A stretch of 64,000 nucleotides of DNA from Hymenobacter negativus (GTDB lineage Bacteria > Bacteroidota > Bacteroidia > Cytophagales > Hymenobacteraceae): NCBI RefSeq assembly GCF_017571495.1, contig NZ_JAGETZ010000010.1, positions 1 through 64,000 of the forward strand, given 5' to 3'. Below the pieces are notes generated by a model. It had not been told where the DNA came from. It made no database searches and saw nothing but the letters and a program-made list of their open reading frames with translations. The stretch's first letter is position 1. Each line of letters begins with the position of its first letter. The position numbers and the translations under genes are program-made. Of the stretch, positions 17,951 through 26,532 are shown one piece after another.

Positions 17951-19630
17951 TTATTGCTTGATGAACTTGATGGTCTGGGCCGCGCCCTGGTACTGCGCCC
18001 GCAGCAGGTACAAACCGGCCGGCATATCGGCTGTGGGTAAGGTTTGGGTAGCGGCGCGCACGGTGTAAGCCCCAACTTTTTGCCCGGTATTATTAAGCAC
18101 TGTGAGCTGCGTGCCCACGGGCCATTCGCGGCCTAATTCCACGGTTAGCGTGCCGGCCGCCGGGTTGGGATACGCCTGTATGGTGCGGGCGGCGCTGGCC
18201 GAAGTTGTGGCTGTTACCAGGCTGCCATAAGCTTCCAACTCGCGGATGGAATAGCCGTAAGCGGTGCCGCGGGCCGTGCCCAGCACCTTCACGTAGCGGC
18301 CGGTCACGTTCAGGTTGGAGTAATTGGTGTGCAGGTCGGAGTTGCCCGTGATGGTCACGGCGGTGGTCCAGTTCACGTTATCCGGCGACACCTGGATTTG
18401 GTAATCGCGCCCGTAGGCGTTTTCCCACACAATGCTGAAGCGGTTGAGGCGGTAGCTGGCGCCCAGGTCCACCACTATGTCCTGCGGGTCGGCGTAGGCC
18501 GATGACCAACGCGTGGTGCGGTCGCCGTCCACGGCCAGCGCGGCCACGTTGCCCTGCCCCGCTTCGGTAGATGAAACCGTTACCGGCCGGTTCAGGCACA
18601 GATTGCCGGCTGAAGGGTTGGGTACGCCCCAGCCCGGCATTTCGTCGCGGGTCAGCACGTTGGGGGCTGTGTAGAGCGCCAGCAGGTTGGCGGGTGTGTT
18701 CTGAGTGAACACCAGCTCCGACCAGCCCATAAAGTAGGTCCACAGCGGCTGGGCCCGCAGGGCCGTGACGGTGGGCAGCACGCCCGTTTCGCCGATGGCA
18801 ATGGGCTTGCCGGCGGCCACGCCCAACATGGCGTTGTATTTGGCCTGGGTCAGGCCGTCGCCGTTGTAGAAATCCAGTGAGGCCACGTCAAAATAGCTGG
18901 TGCCGGGGCTGTAGGAATTCACGTCGCTGGGGAGCGTGGGGAAATCCTGGATATTCCAGACCCAGACGATATTAGTCAGTCCCCGCGTGACTTGCAGGTA
19001 GTCGTGCGTAATCTGGTAGAGCTTGGCCGAACCGTTTGGTCCGGGTCGGCCACCCCACCAGAAGGCCGCCTGATTGGTTTCGTGCAGGGGCCGGAAGGCT
19101 ACTTCCACGCCCCGGCTTTGTAGGTACTGAAAGTAGGGCACCAGCTCATCGAGCCAAGCTTTCCAGCGGGTGTTGAGCGCGGTGCCGTTGGTGGTCAAAT
19201 TGGTCCAGTCGGCGTTCGACATGGTGCTCGTCACGCCCGTTCCAAACGAGCACGGCGACACGTTCTGGGCCGGGTTGCAGGCGTGCCAGGTCAGCGTCAC
19301 AAAGGCGCCGCGCTGCCACTGCTTCTCGGCCTCGTATATCATCTGCCAGCGGTCGGCGTAGCTGCTGAACAGGAAATCACCGCCCCACAGGCCCGCCACT
19401 TTCCCCGTCACAAACTCCAGCTGGTCGGTATAGTACGTGGGGGTATTCAGGGGCTCCTTGTTGTGAATGCCGCCAATGGTGGATGTGCCCCGGATGGTGT
19501 AGAGGTAGTTGAGCGAGGTAAACGGCGTCTGGGCCACGGCCGCGCCGGGTAGCGCCAGCGCCAGTCCCACCGCGGGCCACCCCAGCTGCTGGATACATGC
19601 TGTCAATACGTTTCGTAGCGAGAAGGACAT
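17951..19630 (-). CDS. GH26 beta-mannanase with discoidin-type module and T9SS domain
   Basis: 559 residues. Signal peptide to about residue 33 (LPGAAVAQ). The GH26 barrel spans about 35-345, with acid/base Glu184 in FRPLHETNQ and nucleophile Glu281 in PIAIGETGVLP. Residues about 350-475 resemble an F5/8 type C (discoidin-like, CBM32-type) module: RPVTVSS, DGDRTTRWSS, DIVVDLG. The C-terminus (about 480-559, AYPNPAAGTLTVEL, PAGLYLLR, KFIKQ) is a type A T9SS sorting domain, so the enzyme is exported to the cell surface or medium. It differs from the other two GH26 proteins by HET in place of HEM after the catalytic Glu. It lies between the symporter and GH130 genes. Confidence 0.93.
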   Translation of the reverse strand: MSFSLRNVLTACIQQLGWPAVGLALALPGAAVAQTPFTSLNYLYTIRGTSTIGGIHNKEPLNTPTYYTDQLEFVTGKVAGLWGGDFLFSSYADRWQMIYEAEKQWQRGAFVTLTWHACNPAQNVSPCSFGTGVTSTMSNADWTNLTTNGTALNTRWKAWLDELVPYFQYLQSRGVEVAFRPLHETNQAAFWWGGRPGPNGSAKLYQITHDYLQVTRGLTNIVWVWNIQDFPTLPSDVNSYSPGTSYFDVASLDFYNGDGLTQAKYNAMLGVAAGKPIAIGETGVLPTVTALRAQPLWTYFMGWSELVFTQNTPANLLALYTAPNVLTRDEMPGWGVPNPSAGNLCLNRPVTVSSTEAGQGNVAALAVDGDRTTRWSSAYADPQDIVVDLGASYRLNRFSIVWENAYGRDYQIQVSPDNVNWTTAVTITGNSDLHTNYSNLNVTGRYVKVLGTARGTAYGYSIRELEAYGSLVTATTSASAARTIQAYPNPAAGTLTVELGREWPVGTQLTVLNNTGQKVGAYTVRAATQTLPTADMPAGLYLLRAQYQGAAQTIKFIKQ

Positions 19631-19771
19631 ACTGGGTGGGATTGGAATGAATGGAGCAAGACTTCTTCAAATTTCGCCACTGACGAAAGGGAGCAGTAAT
19701 GGTTTTTTACCGTTCTGTGGTACTGTTTTGGCGGTGCGGCCGTGGAGACCTCACCCCCGTCCCCACGGCCG

Positions 19772-21604
19772 CTAGTCATCTCCCAGCCGCTCCCACCACG
19801 TCTTTTTCAGTATCGAGCCCACAATCACCAGAATCACCACCGTCACGAGTAGCGGCAGGTGCTGCGAGAGCAGCAGGTACATCGGCAGGATGGTGAGGCA
19901 GAGCTGCGCGATGATGCCCAGCACGATGTTGAACATGTTGCGGCCGAAGTTGCGGTTGGGCTGGAAACCGGGGTCTTCGGCCTGCACGGCGGCCAGCACC
20001 GGGCCCCAGAAGCCCCAGGGCCGCACCGTTTTGTAGAAGGTGTGCAGCACGGCCGGTTCGGTCGGCGGGGCCAGATAAGTGCCGATGACGGAGCCGGCCA
20101 GCGAAATGCCAAACAGCAGCGGAAACCAGTACAACAGGTTGCCGGCCGGAATCAGCACCCCGAAAACCATGGCTGCCACGATGCCCGTGAGCATCCCCAC
20201 GAAAAAGCCCGTGGCGTTGAAGCGCCACCAATGCCATTTCAGCACGTTGGAGGCCACGTAGCCGCCGTAGAGCGCCGACACGATGAACTGTAGCACCGTG
20301 TTCACGTCCTTGGCGATGAAGCCCAGCGCCACGCCCACGGCCACCACTACCACGCCCACCAGGTAGTTCATCGAGATGATGCGGCCGGTGCTGGCGCGCG
20401 GGTTGATGTACTTGAGGTAGATGTCGTTGACGACGTAGGCCTGCGCCGCATTCACGGTACCGCTGAAGGTACCCATGAAGGCCCCGAGCAGACCGGTGAG
20501 CACCAGGCCCATCAGCCCGACGGGCAGGAAATTGTTGATGGTGAGCGGCAGAATGCGCTCGAAGTCGATGGTGCCGTCGGGCGCTTTCAGGTTCATCTGC
20601 TGGTAGTAAAGCAGGCCCAGAATGGTGAGGCCGATGATGAGCGAGTAGCGAATGGGCAGCAAGATGATGGACACGAAGCCGCTCATCTTGCTGGCGTCTT
20701 CGGGCGAGCGGGTGCTCAGGATTTTCTGCATGTCGTAGTTCGGCGCGGGGCCGGCCAGCGAGGCAAACACGCCCTTGAAGGCCATCATCATGAAGAACAC
20801 GCCGAACAGCGAGTAGCCGTCGCTGGAAATCTTGCTGTTCACTTCCGGGATGATGCGCTGCCAATCCAGCCCCAGCCGCCAGCCGAAGAAGGGGTTGAAC
20901 CAGCCTTCGGGCACGGCCAGCGGCTTGCCCTGCAAATTGACGTAGGCAATGACGGCAATGGCCACGCAGGCTACCGTCATGATGGCGTACTTGATGATGT
21001 CGCCGAGCACGATGCTGTGCATGCCGCCCACGATGGAATAAAACATCGCAAAGAGCGTAAACACAATGCCGTACACGTGCGGCACGTACTGCGGCGCCAC
21101 GTCGAACGGCACGTAGCCTTTCACCAGCTCCCAGGGGATAAAAATCTCCATAAACTTGCCCAGCCCCACGAAGCCGTAGGCCAGAAAGCCCAGGCAGCTG
21201 AGCAGCGCAAACGCAATCACGACCTGGTGCGAGGCCCACACGCCCGGCCCCTTTTGCCCGAAGCGGGTGGCCAGCCACTCGGCCCCGGTACTAGCTCCCG
21301 AGCGGCGCAGCCAGCGCGAGAGGTACATCATCAGAAACACCTGGTTGAACACCGGCCACAGCCACGGAATCCAGATGGATTTCATGCCATACACGAAGCA
21401 CAAACTCACCATCCACATCGTGCCGCTGATGTCGAACATGTCGGAGGCGTCGCTCAGGCCCAGCTTGTACCAGGGCAGCGTGCGCCCGCCCAGCATGTAG
21501 CTGTCCTTGTCGAGGCTGGCCTTTTTGCGGTAGTAGAGGCCGATGAACACCGTGGCCAGCAAGTAGGCCGCGATGATGAGAAAGTCGAGTAAGTGAAGCC
21601 GCAT
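19772..21604 (-). CDS. Sodium:solute symporter (SSS family)
   Basis: 610 residues with about 14 hydrophobic helices. The start MRLHLLDFLIIAAYLLATVFIGLYYRK, then GGRTLPWYKLGLSDASDMFDISGTMW, is typical of SSS sugar symporters of Bacteroidota. The family couples uptake to the Na+ gradient across the inner membrane. As first gene of the unit holding GH26, GH130 and the epimerase, it probably supplies mannobiose to the cytoplasmic pathway; the substrate is inferred. A -7-like element TACTTTTG (complement of 21684-21691) lies 80 bp upstream. A divergent AraC regulator begins at 21873. Confidence 0.92.
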   Translation of the reverse strand: MRLHLLDFLIIAAYLLATVFIGLYYRKKASLDKDSYMLGGRTLPWYKLGLSDASDMFDISGTMWMVSLCFVYGMKSIWIPWLWPVFNQVFLMMYLSRWLRRSGASTGAEWLATRFGQKGPGVWASHQVVIAFALLSCLGFLAYGFVGLGKFMEIFIPWELVKGYVPFDVAPQYVPHVYGIVFTLFAMFYSIVGGMHSIVLGDIIKYAIMTVACVAIAVIAYVNLQGKPLAVPEGWFNPFFGWRLGLDWQRIIPEVNSKISSDGYSLFGVFFMMMAFKGVFASLAGPAPNYDMQKILSTRSPEDASKMSGFVSIILLPIRYSLIIGLTILGLLYYQQMNLKAPDGTIDFERILPLTINNFLPVGLMGLVLTGLLGAFMGTFSGTVNAAQAYVVNDIYLKYINPRASTGRIISMNYLVGVVVVAVGVALGFIAKDVNTVLQFIVSALYGGYVASNVLKWHWWRFNATGFFVGMLTGIVAAMVFGVLIPAGNLLYWFPLLFGISLAGSVIGTYLAPPTEPAVLHTFYKTVRPWGFWGPVLAAVQAEDPGFQPNRNFGRNMFNIVLGIIAQLCLTILPMYLLLSQHLPLLVTVVILVIVGSILKKTWWERLGDD

Positions 21605-21683
21605 CGGGTGCTGGGTGGGAGTGGCTAGTGGCGCCCCAGGCAGGGCACTGCAGTTGATAGCCGGCGAGAGAAATATCTGTTGG

Positions 21684-21731
21684 CAAAAGTATCCGCTGCT
21701 TTGCCCGGCTTAGTAATGATATTTTATCATT
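21684..21731 (-). promoter_or_regulatory. Candidate promoter and inverted repeat ahead of the symporter operon
   Basis: TACTTTTG on the minus strand (21684-21691) matches TANNTTTG. Just upstream AATGATA-TTT-TATCATT (21715-21731) is a 7-bp inverted repeat in a stretch also containing TAATGATA, which recurs upstream of the mannan SusC (15199-15206). No clear -33 TTTG is present, which would fit a promoter needing an activator such as the adjacent AraC protein. The binding role is a guess. Confidence 0.4.
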
Positions 21732-21872
21732 CTCTTGACCGTACCGACTAAGCACTCGATTCAATGGCTGGATTTTATTGCTAATCTGGCTCAAAAGCCT
21801 ACTTTCGCTGCGCCGTTTCGGCACTCGCCACAGATACTATCTTACCCAAAATCCCACCCATCCGGTACCGCC

Positions 21873-22748
21873 ATGCAGCAAAACATCATGCGGGAGATTA
21901 CCCCGCTCACGCAAAACGACTGCTTCATGCTCTTTTCGCGGGTGAAAAAGGAGTTCTCCTTTCCGCTGCATTGCCACGAGGAATTTGAGCTGAATCTGAT
22001 TCTGAATGCGCCCGGCGCCAAGCGCATTGTGGGCGACCACGTCGAAGTTATCGAGGACCAGGAGTTGGTGCTCATCGGCTCCAACCTGAACCACGCCTGG
22101 TTCACGCACCAGTGCGTGAGCGAGGAAATCCAGGAGCTTACCATCCAGTTTCACAAGGACTTGCTGGACGAGAAGTTTCTGCGCCGCAACCAGCTCAGCT
22201 TCATTCAGAAAATGCTGGAAAATGCTCAGCGCGGCATCCTGTTCTCCCGCGAAGCCACCACCCAAATCCGTGAGCGCATCCTGGGCCTGGAGCACAAAGT
22301 CGGCTTCGATTCGGTGCTGGAGCTGCTCTCCATTCTGCACGACTTGTCCACCTCGCGCAACATGCGCGTGCTCTCCGATTCGTCCTTCACCGCCGAGCGC
22401 CCGCAGGCCAACAGCCGCCGCATCGAGAAGGTATTCGAGTACCTGAACACCTACTACAGCCGCCCCATCACGCTGGCCGAAGTGGCCAAAATCGCCAACA
22501 TGCCGGAGGTGTCGTTCAGCCGCTTTATCAAGAAGCGCACCGGCACCACGTTCATCGACAGCCTGAACGAAATCCGCCTCGGCCACGCCTCCCGGATGCT
22601 CATCGACACCACCCACAGCGTGGCCGAAGTGGCCTACAAATGCGGCTTCAACAACATCTCCAACTTCAACCGCATTTTCAAAAAGCGGAAGAAATGCACG
22701 CCCAAGGAGTTCCGGCTGAGCTTCTCTGGCACGCGGCTGTTCATTTAA
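21873..22748 (+). CDS. AraC-family transcriptional regulator of the mannan locus
   Basis: 291 residues from the ATG at 21873 (MQQNIMREITPLTQ); codons upstream in frame overlap the divergent promoter region, and ATG 21888 is an alternative. The N-terminal half is a cupin-type sensor domain (FPLHCHEEFELNLI, IGSNLNHAWF). The C-terminal 100 residues form the double helix-turn-helix (ITLAEVAKIANMPEVSFSRFIKKRTG, then SVAEVAYKCGFNNISNFNRIFKK). Divergence from the symporter operon and proximity to a GH26 gene suggest that it senses a mannan-derived sugar and activates the flanking genes. Confidence 0.9.
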   Translation: MQQNIMREITPLTQNDCFMLFSRVKKEFSFPLHCHEEFELNLILNAPGAKRIVGDHVEVIEDQELVLIGSNLNHAWFTHQCVSEEIQELTIQFHKDLLDEKFLRRNQLSFIQKMLENAQRGILFSREATTQIRERILGLEHKVGFDSVLELLSILHDLSTSRNMRVLSDSSFTAERPQANSRRIEKVFEYLNTYYSRPITLAEVAKIANMPEVSFSRFIKKRTGTTFIDSLNEIRLGHASRMLIDTTHSVAEVAYKCGFNNISNFNRIFKKRKKCTPKEFRLSFSGTRLFI

Positions 22749-23247
22749 AGCCTGTTTTGAATGGAGGTAAAAAGCACGTCATGCTGAGCACAGCTGAGAC
22801 ATCTCGCGTGCCATAGTGACTCAATCGTTGAACGAAGCGAGTAATATGTCTCGGCTGCGCTCGGCATGACAGCCGAACAGGGCAAAACCAATCCATTACC
22901 CGGCCATTATTTCCAGATTTTATCCTTCTCTGATTCTATTTTAACCATCTGCTTGCCAGGCAGATTTTTCTATTTTCCTTAGTGCTGTTCCTTCCCCGTG
23001 CCCTCCCGTTGCGACAGCTGTCAGCGGGACGGTTGCGGAGAAGTCGGAGTTGCTAGCGCTCCGCTGTGCGGGCCTCGGCCCGCGTTGCTTCGTTGCTTCG
23101 TTGCTTCTGGATGAGCAACCGCCTTGTTTCCGAAGGCTATTCGCCCCGCTGCTGCTGGGGCCGATGGCACCTGCTTATCGCCGCGGGCTGGGCCCGCTGG
23201 TCGCCTGATTCCGCACGTCCACTTTCCACCAAATCCCACCCTTTCCG
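22749..23247. other. Intergenic region between AraC and third GH26
   Basis: About 500 bp with no convincing ORF. It holds palindrome B2 (22779-22871), a short GC hairpin GCGGGCC-TC-GGCCCGC (23068-23083), and three tandem copies of CGTTGCTT (23083-23106). I find no TTTG / TANNTTTG promoter for the GH26 gene; the stretch TTTATCCTTCTCTGATTC at about 22919-22936 is AT-richer and might hold a regulated promoter. Confidence 0.5.
22779..22871. repeat. Inverted repeat B2 (GTCATGC family)
   Basis: Arms 22779-22802 and 22848-22871 pair with a few mismatches (GTCATGCTGAGCACAGCTGA against GTCATGCCGAGCGCAGCCGA). It lies after the AraC stop. The outer sequence is shared with B1, and CATCTCGCGTGC follows the left arm as in B1 and B3. 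Confidence 0.8.
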
Positions 23248-24927
23248 ATGAAAATTATTACGCGCATTCTCGCCGTGTGTGCTGGCTTGCTTTGCGGCTC
23301 GGCCGCCACGGCTCAAACCAGCTACAAAAGCCTCAACTACCTCTACAGCATCTCGGGCACCAAAACGGCTTCTGGTATGCACAACCGGGAGCCCAACTCG
23401 GCCCCGGCTACCTGGACCAATCGCCTCAACTCCGTGACCGGCAATTTCCCAGCGCTGTGGAGCAGTGATTTCCTGTTTGAGCAAAGCGAAATCAGCAACC
23501 GGTGGACCATGACCAACGAGGCCAAGGCGCAGTGGGCCAACGGCGCCCTCATCAACCTGATGTTTCACGCCTGCCCTCCTACCCAGGCCGAGCCCTGCCA
23601 GTGGGAAGGCGGCGTCAAAAACTACCAGCTGAGCAACACCCAATGGCAGGAGCTCATCACCGACGGCTCCCAGCTCAACCGCAACTGGAAGGCGCGCCTC
23701 GATGCCATCGTGCCCTACCTGCAGGACCTGAAAAACAACGGCGTGGAGGTGCTGTTCCGGCCCCTGCACGAGATGAACCAGGGCGTATTCTGGTGGGCGG
23801 GCCGGCCCGGCTCGCAGGGTACCGCCCGCCTCTACCAGATTACGCACGACTACCTCAAAAACACCAAGGGCCTGACCAACCTTATCTGGGTTTGGGATGT
23901 GCAGGACTTCGGCTCGCTGGCTTCCGACCTGGCTAACTACAACCCCGGCAGCAACTACTGGGACGTGCTGGCGCTCGACATGTACTACAGCGACGGCCAG
24001 GGCTACACCAGCGCCAAATACAACGCCATGCTCAACGCCGCGGGCGGCAAACCCATTGCCATTGGCGAATGCAACAACCTGCCCTCGCCCAGCCTGCTGG
24101 CATCTCAACCCCGGTGGGCGTTTTTCATGGGCTGGTCGGAGGAGGTATTTACCAATACTTCCACTGCTAATATTCAGAATACCTTTTGGGCCGGCAACGT
24201 GATTGTGCGCGAAGAAATGCCCGGCTGGAATAACACCGCGCCCACTGCGCCCAACATTGCCTACCAGCGCCCGGTCAGCGTCACCTCAAGCTACAATAGC
24301 ACCAACACCGGCGCCAAAGCCGTGGATGCCGACGGTAACACCCGCTGGGAAAGCGCCTACACCAACAACCAATCCATTTTTGTGGACTTGGGTGCCACCT
24401 ACAACGTCAACCGCGTGCGCCTGGCCTGGGAGGCCGCCTACGCCCGCGACTACCAAGTACAGGTATCTACCAACGGCACTACCTGGACCACCATCAAGGA
24501 CGTGTGGGGCAAAACCTCCGCCACCGCCGACAACCACACCGGCCTAAACGCCAACGCCCGCTACGTGAAGGTGTACTGCATCAACCGGGCCACCACCTAT
24601 GGCTTCTCGCTCTACGAATTCGAAGTGTACGGCACCGCCACCGGCGCCCGCACCGCCCTGGCTTCCAACGGTACGAAAACTACGTTGGAGGGCGAAGCAA
24701 CCGTATTCCCCAACCCCGCCAGCAGCAAAATAACCGTGCAGTTGGTCCAGTACGGCAAGGCCGGTACCCAGCTCACGCTCAGCAATGGGCAAGGCAAAAC
24801 GCTGCTCAGCGAATCCGTACAAGGAACGGAACGCACGCTGGATTTGGCCACCTACCCGGCTGGGCTTTACCTGCTCACCCTGTCGAATGAGTCGGGCCGG
24901 GTGACGCGCAAAATCACGAAGGAATAG
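23248..24927 (+). CDS. GH26 beta-mannanase with discoidin-type module and T9SS domain
   Basis: 559 residues with signal peptide to about residue 22 (GSAATAQ). The GH26 barrel is at about 25-345, acid/base Glu175 in FRPLHEMNQ and nucleophile Glu274 in PIAIGECNNLP. An F5/8 type C-like module follows (about 350-475: RPVSVTSSYNS, DGNTRWESAY, IFVDLGATYN). The C-terminus is a T9SS sorting domain (FPNPASSKITVQL, GLYLLTLSNESG). It has the same length and module order as the GH26 at 17951-19630, which points to paralogy by duplication, but its catalytic motifs match the single-domain GH26 better. It stands alone on the plus strand behind the AraC gene and probably attacks mannan outside the cell. Confidence 0.93.
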   Translation: MKIITRILAVCAGLLCGSAATAQTSYKSLNYLYSISGTKTASGMHNREPNSAPATWTNRLNSVTGNFPALWSSDFLFEQSEISNRWTMTNEAKAQWANGALINLMFHACPPTQAEPCQWEGGVKNYQLSNTQWQELITDGSQLNRNWKARLDAIVPYLQDLKNNGVEVLFRPLHEMNQGVFWWAGRPGSQGTARLYQITHDYLKNTKGLTNLIWVWDVQDFGSLASDLANYNPGSNYWDVLALDMYYSDGQGYTSAKYNAMLNAAGGKPIAIGECNNLPSPSLLASQPRWAFFMGWSEEVFTNTSTANIQNTFWAGNVIVREEMPGWNNTAPTAPNIAYQRPVSVTSSYNSTNTGAKAVDADGNTRWESAYTNNQSIFVDLGATYNVNRVRLAWEAAYARDYQVQVSTNGTTWTTIKDVWGKTSATADNHTGLNANARYVKVYCINRATTYGFSLYEFEVYGTATGARTALASNGTKTTLEGEATVFPNPASSKITVQLVQYGKAGTQLTLSNGQGKTLLSESVQGTERTLDLATYPAGLYLLTLSNESGRVTRKITKE

Positions 24928-24950
24928 GTGCTGGCTGATGCGTTGAATGG

Positions 24951-24985
24951 CCTGTAGAGCGTGTAAGAAATGCCCGCTCTACAGG
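24951..24985. terminator. Convergent hairpin between GH26 and GH28
   Basis: CCTGTAGAGCG (24951-24961) pairs perfectly with CGCTCTACAGG (24975-24985) around a 13-bp loop. It lies between two convergent genes and covers the last codons and stop of the GH28 gene. No strong T-run follows on either strand, so termination is plausible rather than proven. Confidence 0.5.
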
Positions 24986-26406
24986 TGCACGTCGGTGCTG
25001 TTTTTCACAGCTACCGGCACGTTATCCGGGGTTTTAACCTCGACATTAGCGAGCTGCCAGTTCTGGGCGAAATCGATGGTGCCGGCCTTCTCAGCGCTAA
25101 TGTGCACGTTGGTAAGGTTGAAGTTCTCAAGTAGCGAGGTTGCCACGCCGCCGGCCAAAATGGCTGTGTGAGCACCCGTGGCTTGCAGGTTGGTAATGCG
25201 CACGTTGCGGAAATGGGGCAGGCCGCGGGCGGGGTCTACCTTGGTCAGCATGGCTTTCCAGTGGGCGGGCAGCGTGGCCTGGGTGTAGCCAGCGGGTAGC
25301 TCCGAATAGCTGTAGGCTGGGTTCCAGTTCATGGTAATGGTGAGGGGCACGCGTACGCTGTCCAGTTGAATGTCTTCAACCAGAATATCCTCCACGGTGC
25401 CGCCCCGGTTGGTCGCTGACTTCAGCTGAATGCCATTCTTGGTGCCCTTGGCCCGCAAGTTGCGGGCAATGATGTGGCGGATGCTGCCCGACGTTTCCGA
25501 GCCGCATGTCACCAGCCCGCCGCCGGCGCCGGCTACGCAGTGTTGAATGAGGACGTATTCGCACGGCCGGTTCACGCGCAGGCCGTCGGCGTCGCGGCCG
25601 GCTTTCAGGCAGAAATTGTCGTCGTTGCAATCAATGTCTGCATTCTGCACCAGCACGTAGGAACTGGAATCGATGTCGACGCCATCGGTGCTGGGGCCGT
25701 GGCCGCCGAGGTTGTTGCGCACCGTGATGCCGTCCACCGTCACGTTTTTCGAATACAGCACATGCACCGTCCAGAAGCCCGAACGCTGCAGGGTCAGTCC
25801 TTGTAGCGTCACATTGCTGGCGTTGGACATCAATAGCAGGCGCGGGCGTTGGGCGTCGTAGTCGACTATCCAGCGCAGGCCTTTCGCTTCGTACTCCTTG
25901 CGCATCGTCCAATACTTGTCCCAGAAAGGCTGGCCCTGCCCGTCCACGGTGCCTTCGCCGGTAATGGCCACGTTGTCCTGGTCCAGCACGTTGAGCAGGG
26001 CGGCGGGCCACTTCATCTCGATGCCAGCCACGCGGGTCATTATGTGGGGGTAGTCGCTGAGGTTCTGGCTGCCGAGCAGCGTCATGCCCTTCTCCAGGTG
26101 CAGCTCCACGCCTTTTTTGAGGAACAGCGAGCCCGTCAGGTAGCGGCCGGGCGCCAGTGTCACCACGCCGCCTTTGCGGGCGGCCGCATCAATGGCTTTT
26201 TGCAGGGCCTGCGTGTTGAAGGTCGTGCCGTCGCCCACCGCTCCGTACTTCGCGGCGGCAAAAACCGTTTTAGCCATCGGCCGCGAGTGGGCCCCTACCT
26301 GCTTCACCCAGGCCGGGTCCGGCTCGGCGATGGGAGCGGCAACGGGTCGAAACGAGCTGGCCGCCAGTACTAACAGCGGAAGAAAGCGAGCGGATAAACG
26401 TTTCAT
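24979..26406 (-). CDS. GH28 polygalacturonase-like enzyme, secreted
   Basis: 475 residues from the ATG at 26406 (MKRLSARFLPLLVLAASS, a signal peptide). The GH28 right-handed beta-helix is shown by STDGVDIDSS (the NTDG motif with Ser first), CNDDNFCLKAG (the Asp pair), GLVTCGSETSG in the place of the GHG motif, and KNGIQLKS for the RIK motif. The catalytic Asp residues are kept, while the GHG His is replaced by the GSETSG version found in many Bacteroidota GH28 proteins. It would hydrolyse galacturonan or rhamnogalacturonan oligosaccharides. It lies 3' of the sulfatase/FGE pair on the same strand, so a sulfated or pectin-like substrate is possible. The exact activity is open. Confidence 0.85.
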   Translation of the reverse strand: MKRLSARFLPLLVLAASSFRPVAAPIAEPDPAWVKQVGAHSRPMAKTVFAAAKYGAVGDGTTFNTQALQKAIDAAARKGGVVTLAPGRYLTGSLFLKKGVELHLEKGMTLLGSQNLSDYPHIMTRVAGIEMKWPAALLNVLDQDNVAITGEGTVDGQGQPFWDKYWTMRKEYEAKGLRWIVDYDAQRPRLLLMSNASNVTLQGLTLQRSGFWTVHVLYSKNVTVDGITVRNNLGGHGPSTDGVDIDSSSYVLVQNADIDCNDDNFCLKAGRDADGLRVNRPCEYVLIQHCVAGAGGGLVTCGSETSGSIRHIIARNLRAKGTKNGIQLKSATNRGGTVEDILVEDIQLDSVRVPLTITMNWNPAYSYSELPAGYTQATLPAHWKAMLTKVDPARGLPHFRNVRITNLQATGAHTAILAGGVATSLLENFNLTNVHISAEKAGTIDFAQNWQLANVEVKTPDNVPVAVKNSTDVHL

Positions 26407-26532
26407 AGGAAGCCAAAGATGCGCGTGCCAAAGGTCCCTACCTGCCCGCACTCACCTGCACCCTGGGAAAGACAATCGCCTGCCCTACCCTAGTGCTTTC
26501 AGTCGGGGGCATACCGTCTGCGGTGTCCGGGC

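Noticed and set aside
17764..18075. N-terminal extension of the GH130 gene
   Set aside because: The frame runs through palindrome A2 and into the GH26 gene; the recognised GH130 start is at 17763.
23083..23106. Three tandem CGTTGCTT copies as an iteron-type origin or CRISPR
   Set aside because: Only three 8-bp copies, no spacers, no replication gene nearby; most likely a chance short tandem repeat.
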